From Chlorella sorokiniana (Eukaryota; Chlorophyta; Trebouxiophyceae; Chlorellales; Chlorellaceae): a DNA stretch of 64,000 nt. The notes below the pieces were generated by a model. The model saw nothing but the letters and a program-made list of their open reading frames with translations, had not been told where the DNA came from and searched no databases. Of the stretch, positions 33,692 through 46,462 are shown in pieces (within the stretch, counting starts at the first letter, position 1; each line of letters opens with the position of its first letter). The position numbers and the translations under genes are program-made. The stretch is taken from the NCBI GenBank assembly GCA_025917655.1, contig CP084619.1:1302001-1366000 (forward strand), read 5' to 3'.

Positions 33692-36114
33692 TCAAGCACC
33701 GTCTGCGTCTGCCGCCACAAAGGCCTGCTCCGCCAGGTCGATGGCGCGCCCCAGCGCCGCACTCTTGTTCACCGTCTCCTCGTACTCGCTTTCCGGCACT
33801 GAGTCGGCCACCAGCCCTGCGCCCGCCTGCAGCCGGGAGAGGGCAGGCCAGGCAGAGGGGGTTTGAAAAGAATGCATGCGGATTTGGCCACAATGCGGGG
33901 GCAGGTGGCGTACGCGGGCGGTGGCGTAGAAAAGCAGGATTGCAACACGGAGGGTGGAGGAAATGGGGGGGCCAGGCTGCCACGGCTGACGACATAGGGT
34001 GAGCTCGGCAGGTGCCGGCCAGGCGGCGCGGCGCCAGCACCCGTCGCCCACTCTCACCTGGAGGTGCACCACCCACTCCCCTGCGGGGCCGCGGCGTAGC
34101 TGTACAGGGTGTCGTTGTGGGCGGTGGGGATGACCATGGTGCGCAGGGCAAGGGCCATGTCCATGCCGCCTGCGGGCAGGGCAGCGGTGGGGCCAACAGT
34201 CGAGCCATGCTAGCGCGTCTAGCGTCCGCAGCGCAGCCTCGAGCAGCAAGCAAGCCAGCAGCATTGTGCCGAGCGAAACCCTTGCCGCTGCCTGCGCTGG
34301 GTGCGGCGGGCGTGGCTGCGGAGGGCGGGGTGCAAGCCGCGGCCGACCTGTGAAGGAGACGTGGCCAATGCCGCCGCCGTAGGGTCCCCGCCGCGCCACC
34401 TCCAGCTCATCAATGATCTGCATGGCGCGCACCTGAGGGGAGGAGGAAAGGACAGCAGGTGCGGCAGGGGGCGACTGGGCAGGGGCAGGCGGGGACAGCC
34501 GCGACGGGGCAGGGCGCTGAAGGGCTCATGCGCACATGGTGGAAGCGTTGGCAGCATGTCTGGGCGGCGGCGGCTTAAGAGGATCAAACGAACAGCGTGG
34601 CTGCTCCAAGCCAGGAGTGAAGGCAAGGCGTGCTCCCCGCTTCCAGCAGCGGTGCCCGCTCTGCTGCTCACCTTTGGCGCGCCGCTGACGGTACCGGCAG
34701 GCAGGGCAGCGCGCAGCGCGTCCCAGGACGTGAGCCCGGGGTTGAGGGTGCCCGTCACTGCAGCCATGGGCAGATTAGCGAGCAGCGGCGTCAGCAGCAG
34801 CGACCCTGAGCCTACGCAGCACCTTGGAGCCACGGCTGCATGCCGCCAAGTGAGGCGGCGAGATGCGGGACCGCAGCCAGCAGTACCGCACCCGTGGAGG
34901 AGATGTGCATGACGTGGCTGTACCGCTCAACCTCCATCAGCTTCTCCACCTTCACGCTGCCGGCTTGGGACACCTGCGGGAATCACACATGCAGAGGGCG
35001 TTCGAGTGGCAAGACAGACACGAAAGTTGCAAATAGAGTGCACCCCACAAGCAAGCGCACGTGCGCGGCCCTGCTCCCAACCCTCTCCACGCACCTGGTG
35101 ACGCCACGCACAGCAACACGCAGTCCCACACACCCACGCATCCAGCACCATCCCTCGTGCTGCAGGCGCCCCACCTTGCCGACGTCGTTGCGGCCCAGAT
35201 CCACCAGCATCACGTGCTCGGCGCACTCCTTCTCATCCGCCAGCAGGCCGCGCTCCAGCTCCATGTCCTGCTCAGTGGTCTTGCCCGCGGCCGCGTGCCT
35301 GCCAGAGGCCTGCGCAGGCAGGTCAAGGGGTGGAGGCGGGGACCAGGCAAACTTATCGCTGATGTGATGATGAGGAGAGCAGGGTCGGCACGTACAGGGA
35401 ATACGCAGGAGCCACGCTGCTAGCCGCCCTTTCCTTGCGGGAAGGGAACGGCTCTTGGCCACCCCCACCCCACCCCCACCAACCGCCAACCACACTCGCA
35501 CACCTGTTGGTGACCTGGCCATCCTCCCCCACGCGGCACAGGATCTCCGGGAGGATGCCACCAGGATGCAGCCGCGGGCCTGCAGGTACACCATGTACGG
35601 CGAGGGGTTGACCACACGCAGGGACCTGGGGGAGGCAGGGAGGGGAGGGGGCCCAAAAGGTGGGTGAGTGAGTGGCAGGTGAACGGTCGGCAGTCCTTCA
35701 CCAGGCCTTCATCCTAGGGAGAGGGGCAGCGAGAGGTTCCGCAGTGCCTGGACAGCCAGGTTGGAAGCTGCAGATCCATGGATGTAGGGTTGGCCATAGC
35801 TGCCGCTGCCGCGCTCACCGGTAGATCTCAAATGGGTCAGCAAAGGTGCGCCGCTCAAACCGCTGGCTGAGCACGAGCTGGAACACGTCGCCAGACTGGG
35901 GGTGGTGGGGGGGCAGCCAGGGCGAGCTGAGCAAGCTTTGATCGCTGCGGCGGTGCACCGGGCGCCCTCCTGCCGCCATTCCCCAGCCTGCACGGCTGTG
36001 CCTCAGGTGAGCTTCAAAGCTCACCCAACCCCCAGTCCCACTCATACCTGGCATCCCTTTTCGGGGTTGCTGCTCCCGCCTGTCCCCCCCCACCCCCCAC
36101 CCCCCCCCCACCCC

Positions 36115-36154
<40 letters not shown>

Positions 36155-38271
36155 ACCACCCACGACTTGCCACCCCCACCTGGATGTACTCCTTGGTCTT
36201 CCCCACCGCCCCCAAGAACTCCTCCCGCGTCATGTTGCTGGTGGCGGTGCGCGGCCGCTTGCTCAGCGACAGCGACACGCGGCCGTTGAGCAGCGCGGGC
36301 GCGTGCTGGGTGGTGAGGCGAGCCGCCGTGGCCGCCAGGCGCCGCCGCCCCGCCAGGTACGCCTCCTCCACGCTGCTGTGCTCGTCCAGGTGCACCTGCG
36401 CCCAGGGGGGGTGGCGCTGGCGCGTGACCGACATGCAGAGGGGAAGGCACTCGTTCACCCAGGGAAGCGTGTGGGGGCCGGTTGCCTCTGTGCCACAGCA
36501 CACATGAGCAGAGGTAAGAAGCGGGCAGCACAAGCTGGGGTGGGGCGTGCGCCGCCTCTCTGCAGCGCCGCTCCGCAGCGCATCAGGGGCCCTGCCCCAG
36601 CCAGCAGCCCCAACCCTTTGGCGAATGCGCGCACCCAGGAGATGACGTATCCGAGCTTGGTGGCATGGTCGAATACGACAACGTCGTTGTACAGGGCGAG
36701 GTGGAGGTCGGCCAGGCCGCGGTCGTCCTGGGGGCATCCTCAAACGGCAGCTTGCCTGGCAGGAGGGGGAGGAAAGGCACGCAGGTGCGGTGGGGCGGTG
36801 CACATGCGGGTGCAGAATGCCTGAACATCCGGCCTTCCTCGCCTTTACCGCTGCCCTGGCCTGATGCGCTGGCCTGATGCCACCAAGGGTTCTCCATCTG
36901 ACATGAGGCGAGGCCCTGTCAGTCACACCCGCACCTCTGTCACACACACTCGCCCTTGAGCGTCGCCCACATCGGCAGGGCATCCGCAGCACCTCCACCC
37001 AACCCTGGGCTGCCTTGGTGCTCACACAAGGAGCCTTAAGGCCCCTGGCACCTGTCCCCAGCCAGCCACACCCGCTCCCAGCCGCCCACCCGAGTACACG
37101 TAGCGCACGGTGTCGTAGCCCGTGTAGCCCACCCAGCCTCCGGTGAAGACGGCGGGCAGGCCGTCGGAGCGCACCGGGCGCCAGTGCGCCGACAGGTCGA
37201 TCGGCACCTGCAGAAGCGACGGCAAAGTGGCCGCACGGCGTTTGAAGGAGCCGCGTCGGCGGTGCAGGCGAGCAGCTGGCGCGCAGAGCAGTCCAACCGC
37301 CGACAACGCAGCGCGAGCCCCGCAGTACGCCGCAGCGGGCGGGCAGCGCAGGGCTGGCAGGCAGCCGCAGCGCGCCTGCATTGGGTCGGCCACCTCCATG
37401 GTCTCCCGCGTGCCGCGGCGGTGGTCCATCACATGCACCTGCTGCCCCCTGGACACCACCTCCAGCGCGGGGCAGCGCCCACAAAGCTGTACCGCCCCTG
37501 CTGCGTGCCGTTGGTCACCGACTCAAACAGGAAGGAGGGCGCCTCGCGGTCGTCCTCCTTCACCAGGCAGCGGTAGGCCAGCACCGGGGTCAGGTGGTCC
37601 GCCATCACGCGCTCATACAGCGGCACCAGGTTGCCCTGCAGGGGGCGGGTGAGCAGGGGTGGCACTCAGTGAGGCCGCCTTGACGTGGCTGCCCTGGGGG
37701 CATGCGGCAAGCCAAGGCTGGGCGCATTGCAGGGTGCGCCACGGCAGCTCGGCCTGAGAGGTATGGACTGCGGCATCGCTGCTTGCAGGCGCCTTGGGGA
37801 CTGCCAGGCAAGCTGCGAGCCGGGACCAGCAGCGGAGCTGGACTTGGGAGTCCCAGGCTCTGCGGCGTGAGCAGTCACCTGCTGCGCCGCTGCCTTGAAG
37901 CGCTCAAACTCCTTGTCGAAGCCAAGGTCGGCTGCAAGCGCTTGCTCAACATCTGCAGTCACCAACAATAAGGAACACTTGGCACACGTTCCAAGGGCGG
38001 TGGCAGCTGCACCCGCTGCCACTGGCCTTCCCGCAGCTCGGGTGGCAATGCTGGCAGGCAGCACCCTTTTTCCGCTGCGCACAAGCTCGCCTGGAAGGGG
38101 TGAGGCGTTCTTGGCAGCCACAGAGGCTGCAACCTGCCGCTGTTGCCGGTAGGGCAGGACTCGGCTGTTGCTGCTGTTTTGCTGCTGCCTCTGTTGACCA
38201 GACGGCCGCACCGCCCGAACTACTCGGCCCTGGCTCGCAAAGCTCCGCAAGGAGCCCGCGGCACTCGGCAT
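33692..38271 (-). CDS. ASA1: Anthranilate synthase alpha subunit (component I), plastid
   Basis: The enzyme converts chorismate and ammonia or glutamine to anthranilate, the first step of tryptophan synthesis. ATG 38271 opens a basic, Gln/Ser/Ala-rich plastid transit peptide ([20 protein letters not shown]). Then come [20 protein letters not shown] (about 37615) and [20 protein letters not shown], the region linked to Trp feedback. [20 protein letters not shown] (about 37150-37090), [20 protein letters not shown] (about 36660), [18 protein letters not shown] (about 35895) and [20 protein letters not shown] follow. The catalytic half gives [38 protein letters not shown] (about 35170), TVSGAPK (about 34690), [20 protein letters not shown] and [20 protein letters not shown], stop 33692. 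At least nine introns are present. Single-base slips lie at C/G runs 37468-37471 and 36730-36734. Assignment is firm. Confidence 0.95.
36083..36153. repeat. C-rich tract plus (CA)n microsatellite in an ASA1 intron
   Basis: C runs are followed by about 15 CA dinucleotides between two anthranilate synthase exons. Confidence 0.85.
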
Positions 38272-38583
38272 TTTGTGGAAGGCCGCTCCTTTGCCGCGCC
38301 TTGGCGGCTATTTCAAGACTTCAACGATCTCCAGTTGTGATTGTATGTGAATGGGCCTGCCTCTGACGAAGGCCGTCATCTTGCTGGGGCTGCTGTGCCC
38401 CCGCAGCAGGCGAGTCCCAAGCGGGCGAAGGCCGTCTGGCTGGCTCGCAGAATCACATATTTTTGCTAAATGGTGTTACAAATCGTGCCTTAAGGCCAGT
38501 CGTAACACGTCGCTAGGACACCTCGCAACACAGAACTTCCAAGCGATCTCCTTGTCACTTAGCAACGTGGCAGTAGTAGCGAG
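38272..38583. promoter_or_regulatory. Divergent promoter region ASA1 / MRPL47
   Basis: 312 bases separate the two divergent start codons. The right half is AT-richer. No clear TATA box is seen. Confidence 0.45.
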
Positions 38584-39236
38584 ATGCTTATGCGATCGTT
38601 GCAATCGGCATTGCCAGCCTTGCTGCCCCGCTCGGCGGCTGCTCTCTCCACATCCACGGCCCGGCGCGGCCTAGAGGAGCTCATAGTTTTACCACTCAAA
38701 GAGGGAGAAAAGCAGCCCACCACAGGCGCGTCTGTGATTGGGGGCCTGAATGTTGGGCGGCGGCAGCAGTGGCGGCTGCAGCGTTCAACAGCGGCTCTTC
38801 CCTTCCCTTCAACTCTATTTTCTTGCCTGCATGATCTGCCATAGTATCAACATGGTATTGTTTTGTTTCCCTTGCAGGCCGAGCTTGGGAGGCAAGGGAC
38901 CTGCGGGCAAAGAGTTGGGACGACCTGCACAAGCTGTGGTGCGGCGGCAATTGCAGCTGCAGCACAATGGACTTGCTGGTTGCAGCGGCTTGCACGCCAC
39001 CTCACTGCCCTGCCTCCGACCTGCACTACAGGTATGTACTGCTGAAGGAGCGGACGCGGCTGCAGGCAGAGCGGGCAATGTACCGGTCGCGGCAGGAGCG
39101 CATGCCAGACATCACGCGCATCACCAAGGTACGCAAGTCGATGAACCGCATCAAGCAGGTGCTGAGTGAGCGGCTTGGCGAGCACGACGACCCTCAAGTC
39201 CGGATAGAGTTGAAGGCCTTCATCGATGCCATGTAG
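38584..39236 (+). CDS. MRPL47: Mitochondrial ribosomal protein L47 (uL29m)
   Basis: This is the large-subunit mitoribosome protein homologous to bacterial L29. Exon 1 from ATG 38584 encodes a mitochondrial targeting peptide (MLMRSLQSALPALLPRSAAA) and GLEELIVLPLKEGEKQPTTG. Exon 2 (about 38879-38937) gives RAWEARDLRAKSWDDLHKLW. Exon 3 (about 39030-39236) gives YVLLKERTRLQAERAMYRSR, then RITKVRKSMNRIKQVLSER and the stop at 39234-39236. The WxxxELRxKSxxDLHKLWYVLLKE pattern is diagnostic. The frame-preserving exon 1 donor is GC (CAG followed by gcgcgt near 38724), so intron 1 appears to be GC-AG. ATG 38590 (MRSLQ) is an alternative start six bases on. The assignment is firm. Confidence 0.92.
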
Positions 39237-39253
39237 CTCTCTCGCCCTCCTAT

Positions 39254-39258
39254 TGTAA
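39254..39258 (+). terminator. Putative poly(A) signal TGTAA of MRPL47
   Basis: TGTAA starts 18 bases after the stop codon. Confidence 0.5.
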
Positions 39259-39602
39259 CGCTTGCAATGCTTTCGCTCGTGCTGCGCTCCTCTCCTGTCT
39301 TTGCTCGTTCCTTTCCTGCTCTGCTCTGCTTGTTATGTGGCTGCTTCCCTCCCTGATAATCAACGCCCCATCCCACTAAAACTGGAACAGACAGCTGAGC
39401 GAGCCAGTGTTTGAGTGTAGGCTGGAGCGGCAGCCCTGTCACCGCCAGCCGGGAAACGCCTCTGCCAACACACGTTCGCCGTCATCCCTTCGGCGCGTTC
39501 ACTGCTATCGCCAGGTTGCAGAGATTGAACAAGACTTGCAAAGGCACACGCAGCGGACCATGACAAGCTTCTAAACATCGCTCCGCGCATAAGCCTGCCA
39601 GG

Positions 39603-42233
39603 ATGGTGAAGCGAAAGGCAGAGGAAGCGCTCGGCCTTGCCGATGCACCACCGGCGAGCGTGAAGGTTTCCTTTGAGAACCTGCCGCCGTGAGACGCCGC
39701 CACTGCGCGACCTGGATTGTGTGCCATTGGCACAGTCCACGCCCGCTGGCTACTCCTGCCAGGATTGGCGCCTGTCTGCCATCTGCACAGCTTTGATTGT
39801 CATGTTTCTTGTGTGGTGGTGCTGTCTTGCAGGGACAGCCGACTGAAGCTGGACCGTCTACTGCGCAGCTGGGCCGAGTGGCATGCCGCAAAGTACCTGC
39901 CCGGCTATGTGCCACCTGAAACAGTCAGCGGCGAGCTAGCCTACCATCCAGACACAATGCACCTGGCCTGGGAGGAGAAGCCGGCTGCGCCGACGGTGGC
40001 GCTCAACAACCAGATGTGGTTCAACGTGCGGCCGCTTGCAGGGCCGCCGCCGCAGCTGGCTGCCAGTCGACATTTCGGCATCCTGCATCGTGAAGCGCAC
40101 TCATGCCGGCTGAGGGCTTGAGAGGGGGTGCTGGTTTCATGCGCCGCCTGTCCCTCCCGCTGCAGGTGAAGTACGAGCAGGCGGGCGACGTCCCGCAGTA
40201 CGACCGTGTCAGCGACGTGCAGCTTGCCTTCTCCACCCGCAAGCGCCCCTCCGACACGCTGCTGGCGGCTGAGGAGCTGGCAGCGGCGCCGGGGAGGCCG
40301 GCAGGGCGGTGAAAAAGCTGCGGGCTTCCAGGTGCTGAGCATCACGGCCAGAAAGGCAGCTGGGTGCCGATTGAGCCTGCTGCTTTGCTGCACTCGGACC
40401 CCTCCCGCCCACCATGCCTCTGCCAGCACTGAGCAGTGCTCAGCCAGCGCTGCGCTGCAGGTGCTTCAACTGCGGATCCTACGGCCACAGCATGCGGGAG
40501 TGCTGGCGGGAGCACAACAAGCAGGTTGTTGAAGAAAGCAAGCGGTGAGGCTGTGCAGCTGGCACGCAGCGCTGGCTCCCTCACCTGTCCATCCAGCTGC
40601 ACAGGCTGTCATGCCGGCAATCGCAGGGCTGCCAACCCATTCCCTCTGCTGACCGCCCCCACCTGTGTGCCTCTGCAGGGAGCATGCTGATGCAAACGGC
40701 GGCAGTGCCTACCGCTCCGGGCCGCGTCGCTACTACCTGCAGGGGGCAGCCGAAGGGCGGGGGCGGGGCGATGGCACCGAGCGCGTGGCGGGCGAGTTTG
40801 CGGGGCTGGTGCCCGGCCAGCTCAGCGGCGAGCTGCGGGAGGCGCTTGGCATTGGTGAGGCGCAGCAGCACGAGAGGGTGCTGGTGGGTATCTCCACTGC
40901 CTCTCGCTCTCGCTTGAGTGTCGAGCTGTCGAGTGCTGGCAGCCGATCCTCGGGTGGGAGCCCCCAGGAGCGGTGCGCAACCGCTGCGCAAACCCTCTGC
41001 CCGTTCACCTGCCTGCCGCAGGCGAGCACGCGCCGCCACCCTGGCTGCAGCGCATGCGTGAGCTGGGCCTGCCACCAGGGTACATGGATGCTGCTGTCGC
41101 AGAGGGGGAGCAGAGCGATGACGCAGGGGCTGCGCCGGCGGCCGGCAGCGCAGACGCCCCGCTGGCGGCGGCGGCGGAAAGCGTCGCGCAGGACTTCATC
41201 CCCTTGGATGGCGGCGGCGCGGAGCGCGCGTCTCCCAGGAGCCCCCTTGGACGACTTCATTTCCCTGGAGGGCGGCGCATCAGAGGCTGAGGGGCCTGGG
41301 GGAGGGGCAGCCTCAGCCTGAGCGCCGTGTGTGCCGCGTGCAGTTCCCTGGCGTCAACGCCCCCTGCCCGACGGGGCGGACGAGGCGGCCTGGGCCCCGC
41401 CGCCGCCTCCTGCGCAGAGGCAGCCGTCGCTGCCCCCGGCTTCGGCAGCCCCGGCAGCATGGGGCACAGCACCCCTGCCGGTCGTTTCGCGCAGCAGCCC
41501 TATGCAGGCTCCCTGGGGGTAACGATGGCGAGCGCAGCAGCGACAGGGAGGGCTGGCAGCCGATGCGTGGCCTGCACCCGCCACGGCACTCGGCGTCAAG
41601 CGGCGGCTTGGCAGGGGCATCACCCGAGGCACCGCTGGCGTGGAGCCACCTCCCTGCGCAGCAGCATTCCACCCCACCCCATGCTTACAATAGCAGGGCC
41701 ATGCCTGAGGGCAGGCACCGTCCGCTGCAGCCTGCGGGGCACAGTGCACACGAACCATCCACAAACCAGGCGATGCTGCCGCCAGGCCTGGGGCATCGGT
41801 ACAGCCCGACCATCCAGCAGCCTGTGTACAGCCAGCCCGCCTACCAGCCGCAGCCGCCGGTCTACGAGCCGGGAGTTGGACGGCGCAGCAGCAGCAGCAG
41901 CCCCAGCCCCCAGGTGTGTACAGCGTCAGCATGGCTGACCCAGGGCATCTGCTGGCGTTTGCCCAGCAAGCTGCAGCGGCACAGGCACCATACGGCGCGA
42001 TGCCTTACGGCCAGCAACACCCAGGCCAGCATCATGGGCAACAGGCTGCACAGCACCTGGCACAGCACCAGTACCAGCAGCAGGCAGCCTACGGCTTGGC
42101 ATACCCACCGCCGCCACACGAGCAGGGGCAGCAATATCAGCAGGCAGTCTACGAAGGCAGCGGCGCGAACTCTGGTAGCGGCAATCAACAGGCAGCGCAG
42201 CAGTATCAGATGTGGCTGAGCAACGGGAGGTGA
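39603..42233 (+). CDS. ZCCHC8: ZCCHC8-like zinc-knuckle and PSP-domain protein
   Basis: This is a predicted nuclear RNA-surveillance factor; ZCCHC8 is the scaffold of the human NEXT complex that feeds RNAs to the exosome. ATG 39603 begins MVKRKAEEALGLADAPPASV. The first intron (GTGAGAC at about 39691) joins to DSRLKLDRLLRSWAEWHAAK (about 39833). Later exons give VKYEQAGDVPQYDRVSDVQL, the CCHC knuckle RCFNCGSYGHSMRECW (about 40460-40508), and the PSP domain AGEFAGLVPGQLSGELREAL (40792-40851) continuing to PPPWLQRMRELGLPPGYM (41033-41086). An acidic segment and FPGVNAP motif follow, then a long Gln/Tyr/Pro-rich tail (AQHLAQHQYQQQAAYGLAYP) ending at 42233. One-base slips occur near 41240 and at CCCCC 41360-41364. 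Family match is strong in the knuckle and PSP. Confidence 0.85.
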
Positions 42234-42794
42234 TTGTCTTACAGAAGGCGTGCATTTGGATTTCAAGGCCTCCTGTGACTGAGAAGCTCAGTTGCCGCAG
42301 CCTGTAGCACCACCGCCGCGCACCCTGCCATCGTCCACAGAGCAGGGTGAGCACGGCACAAAGCTGCCGGCGCGGCAAGGCAAGCTCAGCTCCGTACACA
42401 GCCTGCATAAGATCTGTGCAGCTTCAGAAGATACTTAGTTGCTGTTTTGTTGATGGGGGCCAGCTGTCGGTCGAGAATCGGCATGGGAGCGGCGGGGGTA
42501 CCGACAGGGAGGTGGCGGGCGTTCAGGACCGGTCTGAACGCGCTCGTTGAGTGACCTTGGTTGATTTTCAGGTAAATACTTGAATCATGACAGTGATTAT
42601 GAGCACACATTTGAGCCGGGCAGCTTCGCAAACGGCGGGCTTTGGCCGGCAAGAAGAAAGGCCCTCGACCGGTGTGCTCACGCTTAATGCACCCTCCGTT
42701 TAACCTATCGCTTGCCTTGTTTGTTTCTCAATACCAATTGAGATCGATAGGAGTGACAAACACGGTATAGCTGAGCTCAGAGCCCACAATCGCC
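42234..42794. other. Intergenic region
   Basis: This holds the 3' UTR of the ZCCHC8-like gene and the promoter of the next plus-strand gene. An AT-rich stretch at 42555-42780 fits a promoter. No gene is seen. Confidence 0.45.
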
Positions 42795-44336
42795 ATGTCG
42801 CGGACCTCCCTTTGTGCGCTGGGCCTGGCCCTGGTGATCACACTCACAATTAGCGGCGGTAAGCGTCATTTATCGCCGAATTGGTTCTGCAGTGCCCGAA
42901 AGGCTCGGGTCCACCGCAGCCAACACCGGCGGCGCCGCCACTTCCTGTTTGGTGTGCTGTGATGCGGGGAGGGCCAGACTCAAGTTTTGCAAGGTTGAAC
43001 CTCACCTGCCCGTTCTTTGCCCTTTGTAGGTCTAAAGGGAGCCCTGGTGAGCACTTGCGCCACGTGTCGGGCGGCAACACGGCACCGCTGCAGCACCACC
43101 AGAGGCGCAACCCCTGCGTTGACATCTGCTGCCCCTGGCTGCAGGGTGCCCCTGACTACGACTATGGTGCTGGGTATGGGGGCGGCTACGGCGGTGGCTA
43201 TGGTGGTTACTACGGCGGCGGTGGCTATGGTGGCTATGGTGGCTATGGCGGCTGGCCCGCCCCTGCACCCGAGCCGAGCACCGATGGCGGCTGGCCTGCC
43301 CCCGCCCCCGCCCTCACACCCAGCGGTCCCTCTCCTGCTCCACTGTTCCCCGCCCCGGCGCCCGCACCCGAAGACGCTGGCCTGGCTCCCGCCCCTGAGC
43401 CTGAGGCCAGCCCCGAGCCTGAGGCCAGCCCGTCCCCCAACCCGGAGGGTGGTGCTCCTGAGTCGCCCTCGCCGTCTCCCAACCCATCAGCCCCCGCGCC
43501 ACCTCCTCCCTCCACCCTGACCTGCAAGGGTGAGCATCCCGCCCGCTGCAGCACTTACGAAGTGTGGTCTCCCTGCTGCCAGCCACTCTGCCTCTGTCCT
43601 TCACGGGCTCTGCACGTACCCGGCGTGCGGTCCAGCCGACATGTGGCCTGCCCTCAAGCTGCGCACAATATCAGTCTGAACACATCGTAGCTTGACTTTT
43701 GAGATTGAATGACAGAAGAGTGTCCTGATTCTCAATTGCTCCTGCTGCAGGTGTGGCATATGATGGCTACCTGTCCGGCTGTGCCGTCTACTTTGACCGC
43801 AACGGGGACGGCAGCCTCACCATGCCTGCCGAGCCCACCGGCGTCGTCGTCAACGGCACCTTCACCATCGTGGCTGGCTCCTCCCCCAGCTGGCCACCCT
43901 TCGCCTTGTTCCTGCCGATCGCACCAGTGTTGTCAGCCAAAAGGTGGGGCGCGTAGGGTCGGCGAGCCTGCATGGCACGCCGTACTTGGATTGCTTGCAG
44001 CGCTGGCTTGGACGACCGTCTTGCAGTGTCATCTTTGACTGTCACTGGTGGCCCGTGCCTTGCATTACATGGCATAAGGCAGGCAGCAGGAACCGAAGCC
44101 TGCAAGCTGGGCCCTCCTCAATCCCCCCACTCCCTTAGCCTGGGCCTCCCATTTCACCCGCCCCCCCCGCCCCGCAGGCCACCAACGTGTGCCACGACAT
44201 CCTCACCCTCATGCCCGAGTACATGCGCCTCTCGGCCCCCGCCCCCGCCGACTGCTCCGGCACGCTGGTTGTCTCGCCACTGACCACGCTGCTGGTCAAC
44301 GCCGCCGGGGTGAGCTGTGCTTAGTGCGGTGTTGTT

Positions 44337-44374
<38 letters not shown>

Positions 44375-46211
44375 GGGGTAAGGGAGTTGGGGGCGGGGGA
44401 GGCGGGCGTGGCGCCCACTCCTAGTGTGCTCGGACAGTTGTGCACATTGCCGGTGACTGCTGCTGCCGCTGCTGCTGTTTGGGCTGGCAAGCAGGCGGCT
44501 GCGTGTGCTTGTGTTGCCCGCCTGCTGCGCTGCCATGTGCCGAATGGCCTGGCCCCGCTCCTGAATGTGTTCCTCCCCTGCCCCCAATGCCTCCCGGCAG
44601 GAGCTGACCGAGGCTGAGCTGAAGACCGCGCTGGGCATCGCCCGAGCTGGAAGCTGCTGAAAACCGACGCGCTGCACGTGAGCAACGCCGCCCGCGCTGC
44701 GCGGCCTGCTGCGTGCCCCCACGTCCAGCTCCCGTTTCAGATTCCAAGCCCAACTGCCTCCAGCGGCTGCTTTCCCCGTCAGTTGCCGCCTCAGCACGCC
44801 CCCCACCACCTTGCATCCCCTCATCTCTGCCCCCTGCCTGCCTGACTGCCGCGCAGGCGCCATCCTGAAGGCGCCCGGCGCCAAGCGCGTGCACCAGGCG
44901 GAGCTGATGGTGAAGCAGATCGTGTTCAACGCCGGCTCGCTGCTGGCCAGGCGCAGCAACGCGACCAGCTACCTGGCGGTGGAGCGCCGCGTCTTTGCGC
45001 TGCTGGGCGCCGCCATCGGCAGCGCGGCGCGCCAGGAGACCACCCCCGCCTCCTCCCTGGACGGCTTCCGCGGCGGCCGCCGCCTGGCTGCCAGCCCCGC
45101 CTACACCTTTGACCTGACCGACCCTGCCACCGTGCTGGGCGTGCTGGAGGCGGTGCAGACGGAAGTGGCCCCTGAGGATCTCCTGGCCATCAGCAGCTCC
45201 ATCCTGCAGGTGCGCCCTGAAGGGGCGGCGCCTGCCTCAACACCTGCTTCAGCACGCTCTAGCGCTGCAGGGGGCTGTCAGCAGCGCGCATGCCATCAAA
45301 GCAGCATGCTGCATGCACACGGCGCTTCAGCCAAGCTGAAGACCCGTTTGCGACCATGCCATGCTGCCCTGTCCACCCCTTGTTCACCCGCTGCTGCTCC
45401 TACGCACCCCCACTCCTTAGGCGGCCGCCAACGCAATGGCGGTGTGGAATGGCGTCTTGGACCAGGCGCCGTCTGTGGAGTACATGCAGAGGGCCATGCT
45501 GGTGAGCTCCCCTCTCGCAGTTGCTTGCTGGCTTGAGCACACGGTCGGCGTGCGAGCAGCTGCAGCAGACCGCAAGGGCAGGGGGCAGGGCGAACTGACC
45601 GCAGCGCCCACCACTTCCCAGGCTGTGCCTGCTCCTGGCCCTGGAGCCCCCCTTCCAAAACACACACACAGTCGCACGCACCACTACCCACCCGCGGGCC
45701 GCCCCCGCGCCCCCCCAACCTATCCACCCACCAACCCACCCACGCCACGTTGTGTCATGGCCTTGGGCCATTCCGACCCCATGCTGTGTGGCAGCATGCT
45801 GACCCAGGCTCCGCTGCCTGCACGCACCCCCTCGCCGCTCTGCAGGTGGCCCAGACCGTGGTGGCGCAGGCGGTGGAGTCGCTGGTGGACGGCAGCATCA
45901 CGCTGGAGCAGTTTGACGACAGCACCGACACCGCCAGCGTGCGTGAGGCCATCGAGGGGGCCAGCCTGGAGGGCGTGCTGCTGCCCGAGGGCTTTGAGGC
46001 CCCCAGCGACGACAGCAAGGCCCTGGCGATCGGCCTGGGCGTGGGCCTGGGCGTGGGCATCCCGCTGCTGGCTGCGGCAGTCTACCTGGCGTGGGCGTAC
46101 CACGTCGGCCGCGCACCCTTCGCCAAGAAGCCCAGCCAAGGCCTGCAGGAGCCATGGGTTGTGGGTGGGCAGGCGCAGCAGGCGCCGCTGCCCAACGCGG
46201 CGGGCCTGTGA
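42795..46211 (+). CDS. Gly/Pro-rich type I membrane protein with EF-hand-like loop
   Basis: This is a probable cell-surface or wall protein. ATG 42795 starts a signal peptide (MSRTSLCALGLALVITLTIS). After an intron ending about 43145, a Tyr/Gly repeat (YGGGYGGGYGGYYGGGGYGG) is followed by Pro/Ala/Glu/Ser-rich spacers. The next exon (from about 43752) has YDGYLSGCAVYFDRNGDGSL, where DRNGDGSL looks like a Ca-binding loop. Later exons give ATNVCHDILTLMPEYMRLSA, VVSPLTTLLVNAAG, LTEAELKTALGIA, MVKQIVFNAGSLL, SYLAVERRVFALLGAAIGSA, PATVLGVLEAVQTEVAPEDL and VAQTVVAQAVESLVDGSITL. Near the end is one transmembrane helix (GLGVGLGVGIPLLAAAVYLA, 46033-46092) with a short cytoplasmic tail; stop 46209-46211. 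One-base slips lie at 43883-43887 and 44641-44643. Ligand and role are unknown. Confidence 0.8.
44341..44372. repeat. (GT)n microsatellite in an intron
   Basis: About 16 GT dinucleotides followed by a G run lie in an intron of the surface-protein gene. Confidence 0.9.
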
Positions 46212-46462
46212 GGAGTGGCCATGCCGGCATGAGCGCTGCCGCCCACCCCAGTCCGGGCAGAGGGGCAGGTGATGGCGGAGTTTGCTGCGCAAGGCAGCTG
46301 AAAGCGCGCCCTCATTTGATCAAGCTGCTGCGAGCGTGGGTGCATCCCCATCATTGAAATATTGGTGATGCCTGTCCTCGACTGATGCACATGTGAAAGA
46401 AAGATGAATGATTCCTCCTACCATCCCTAGCACTGAGCCCTCAGCATGATTCACCTTCAAAC

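Noticed and set aside
43032-43268. His/Ser-rich minus-strand open frame
   Set aside because: It is the complement of the Gly-Tyr repeat codons in the surface-protein gene.
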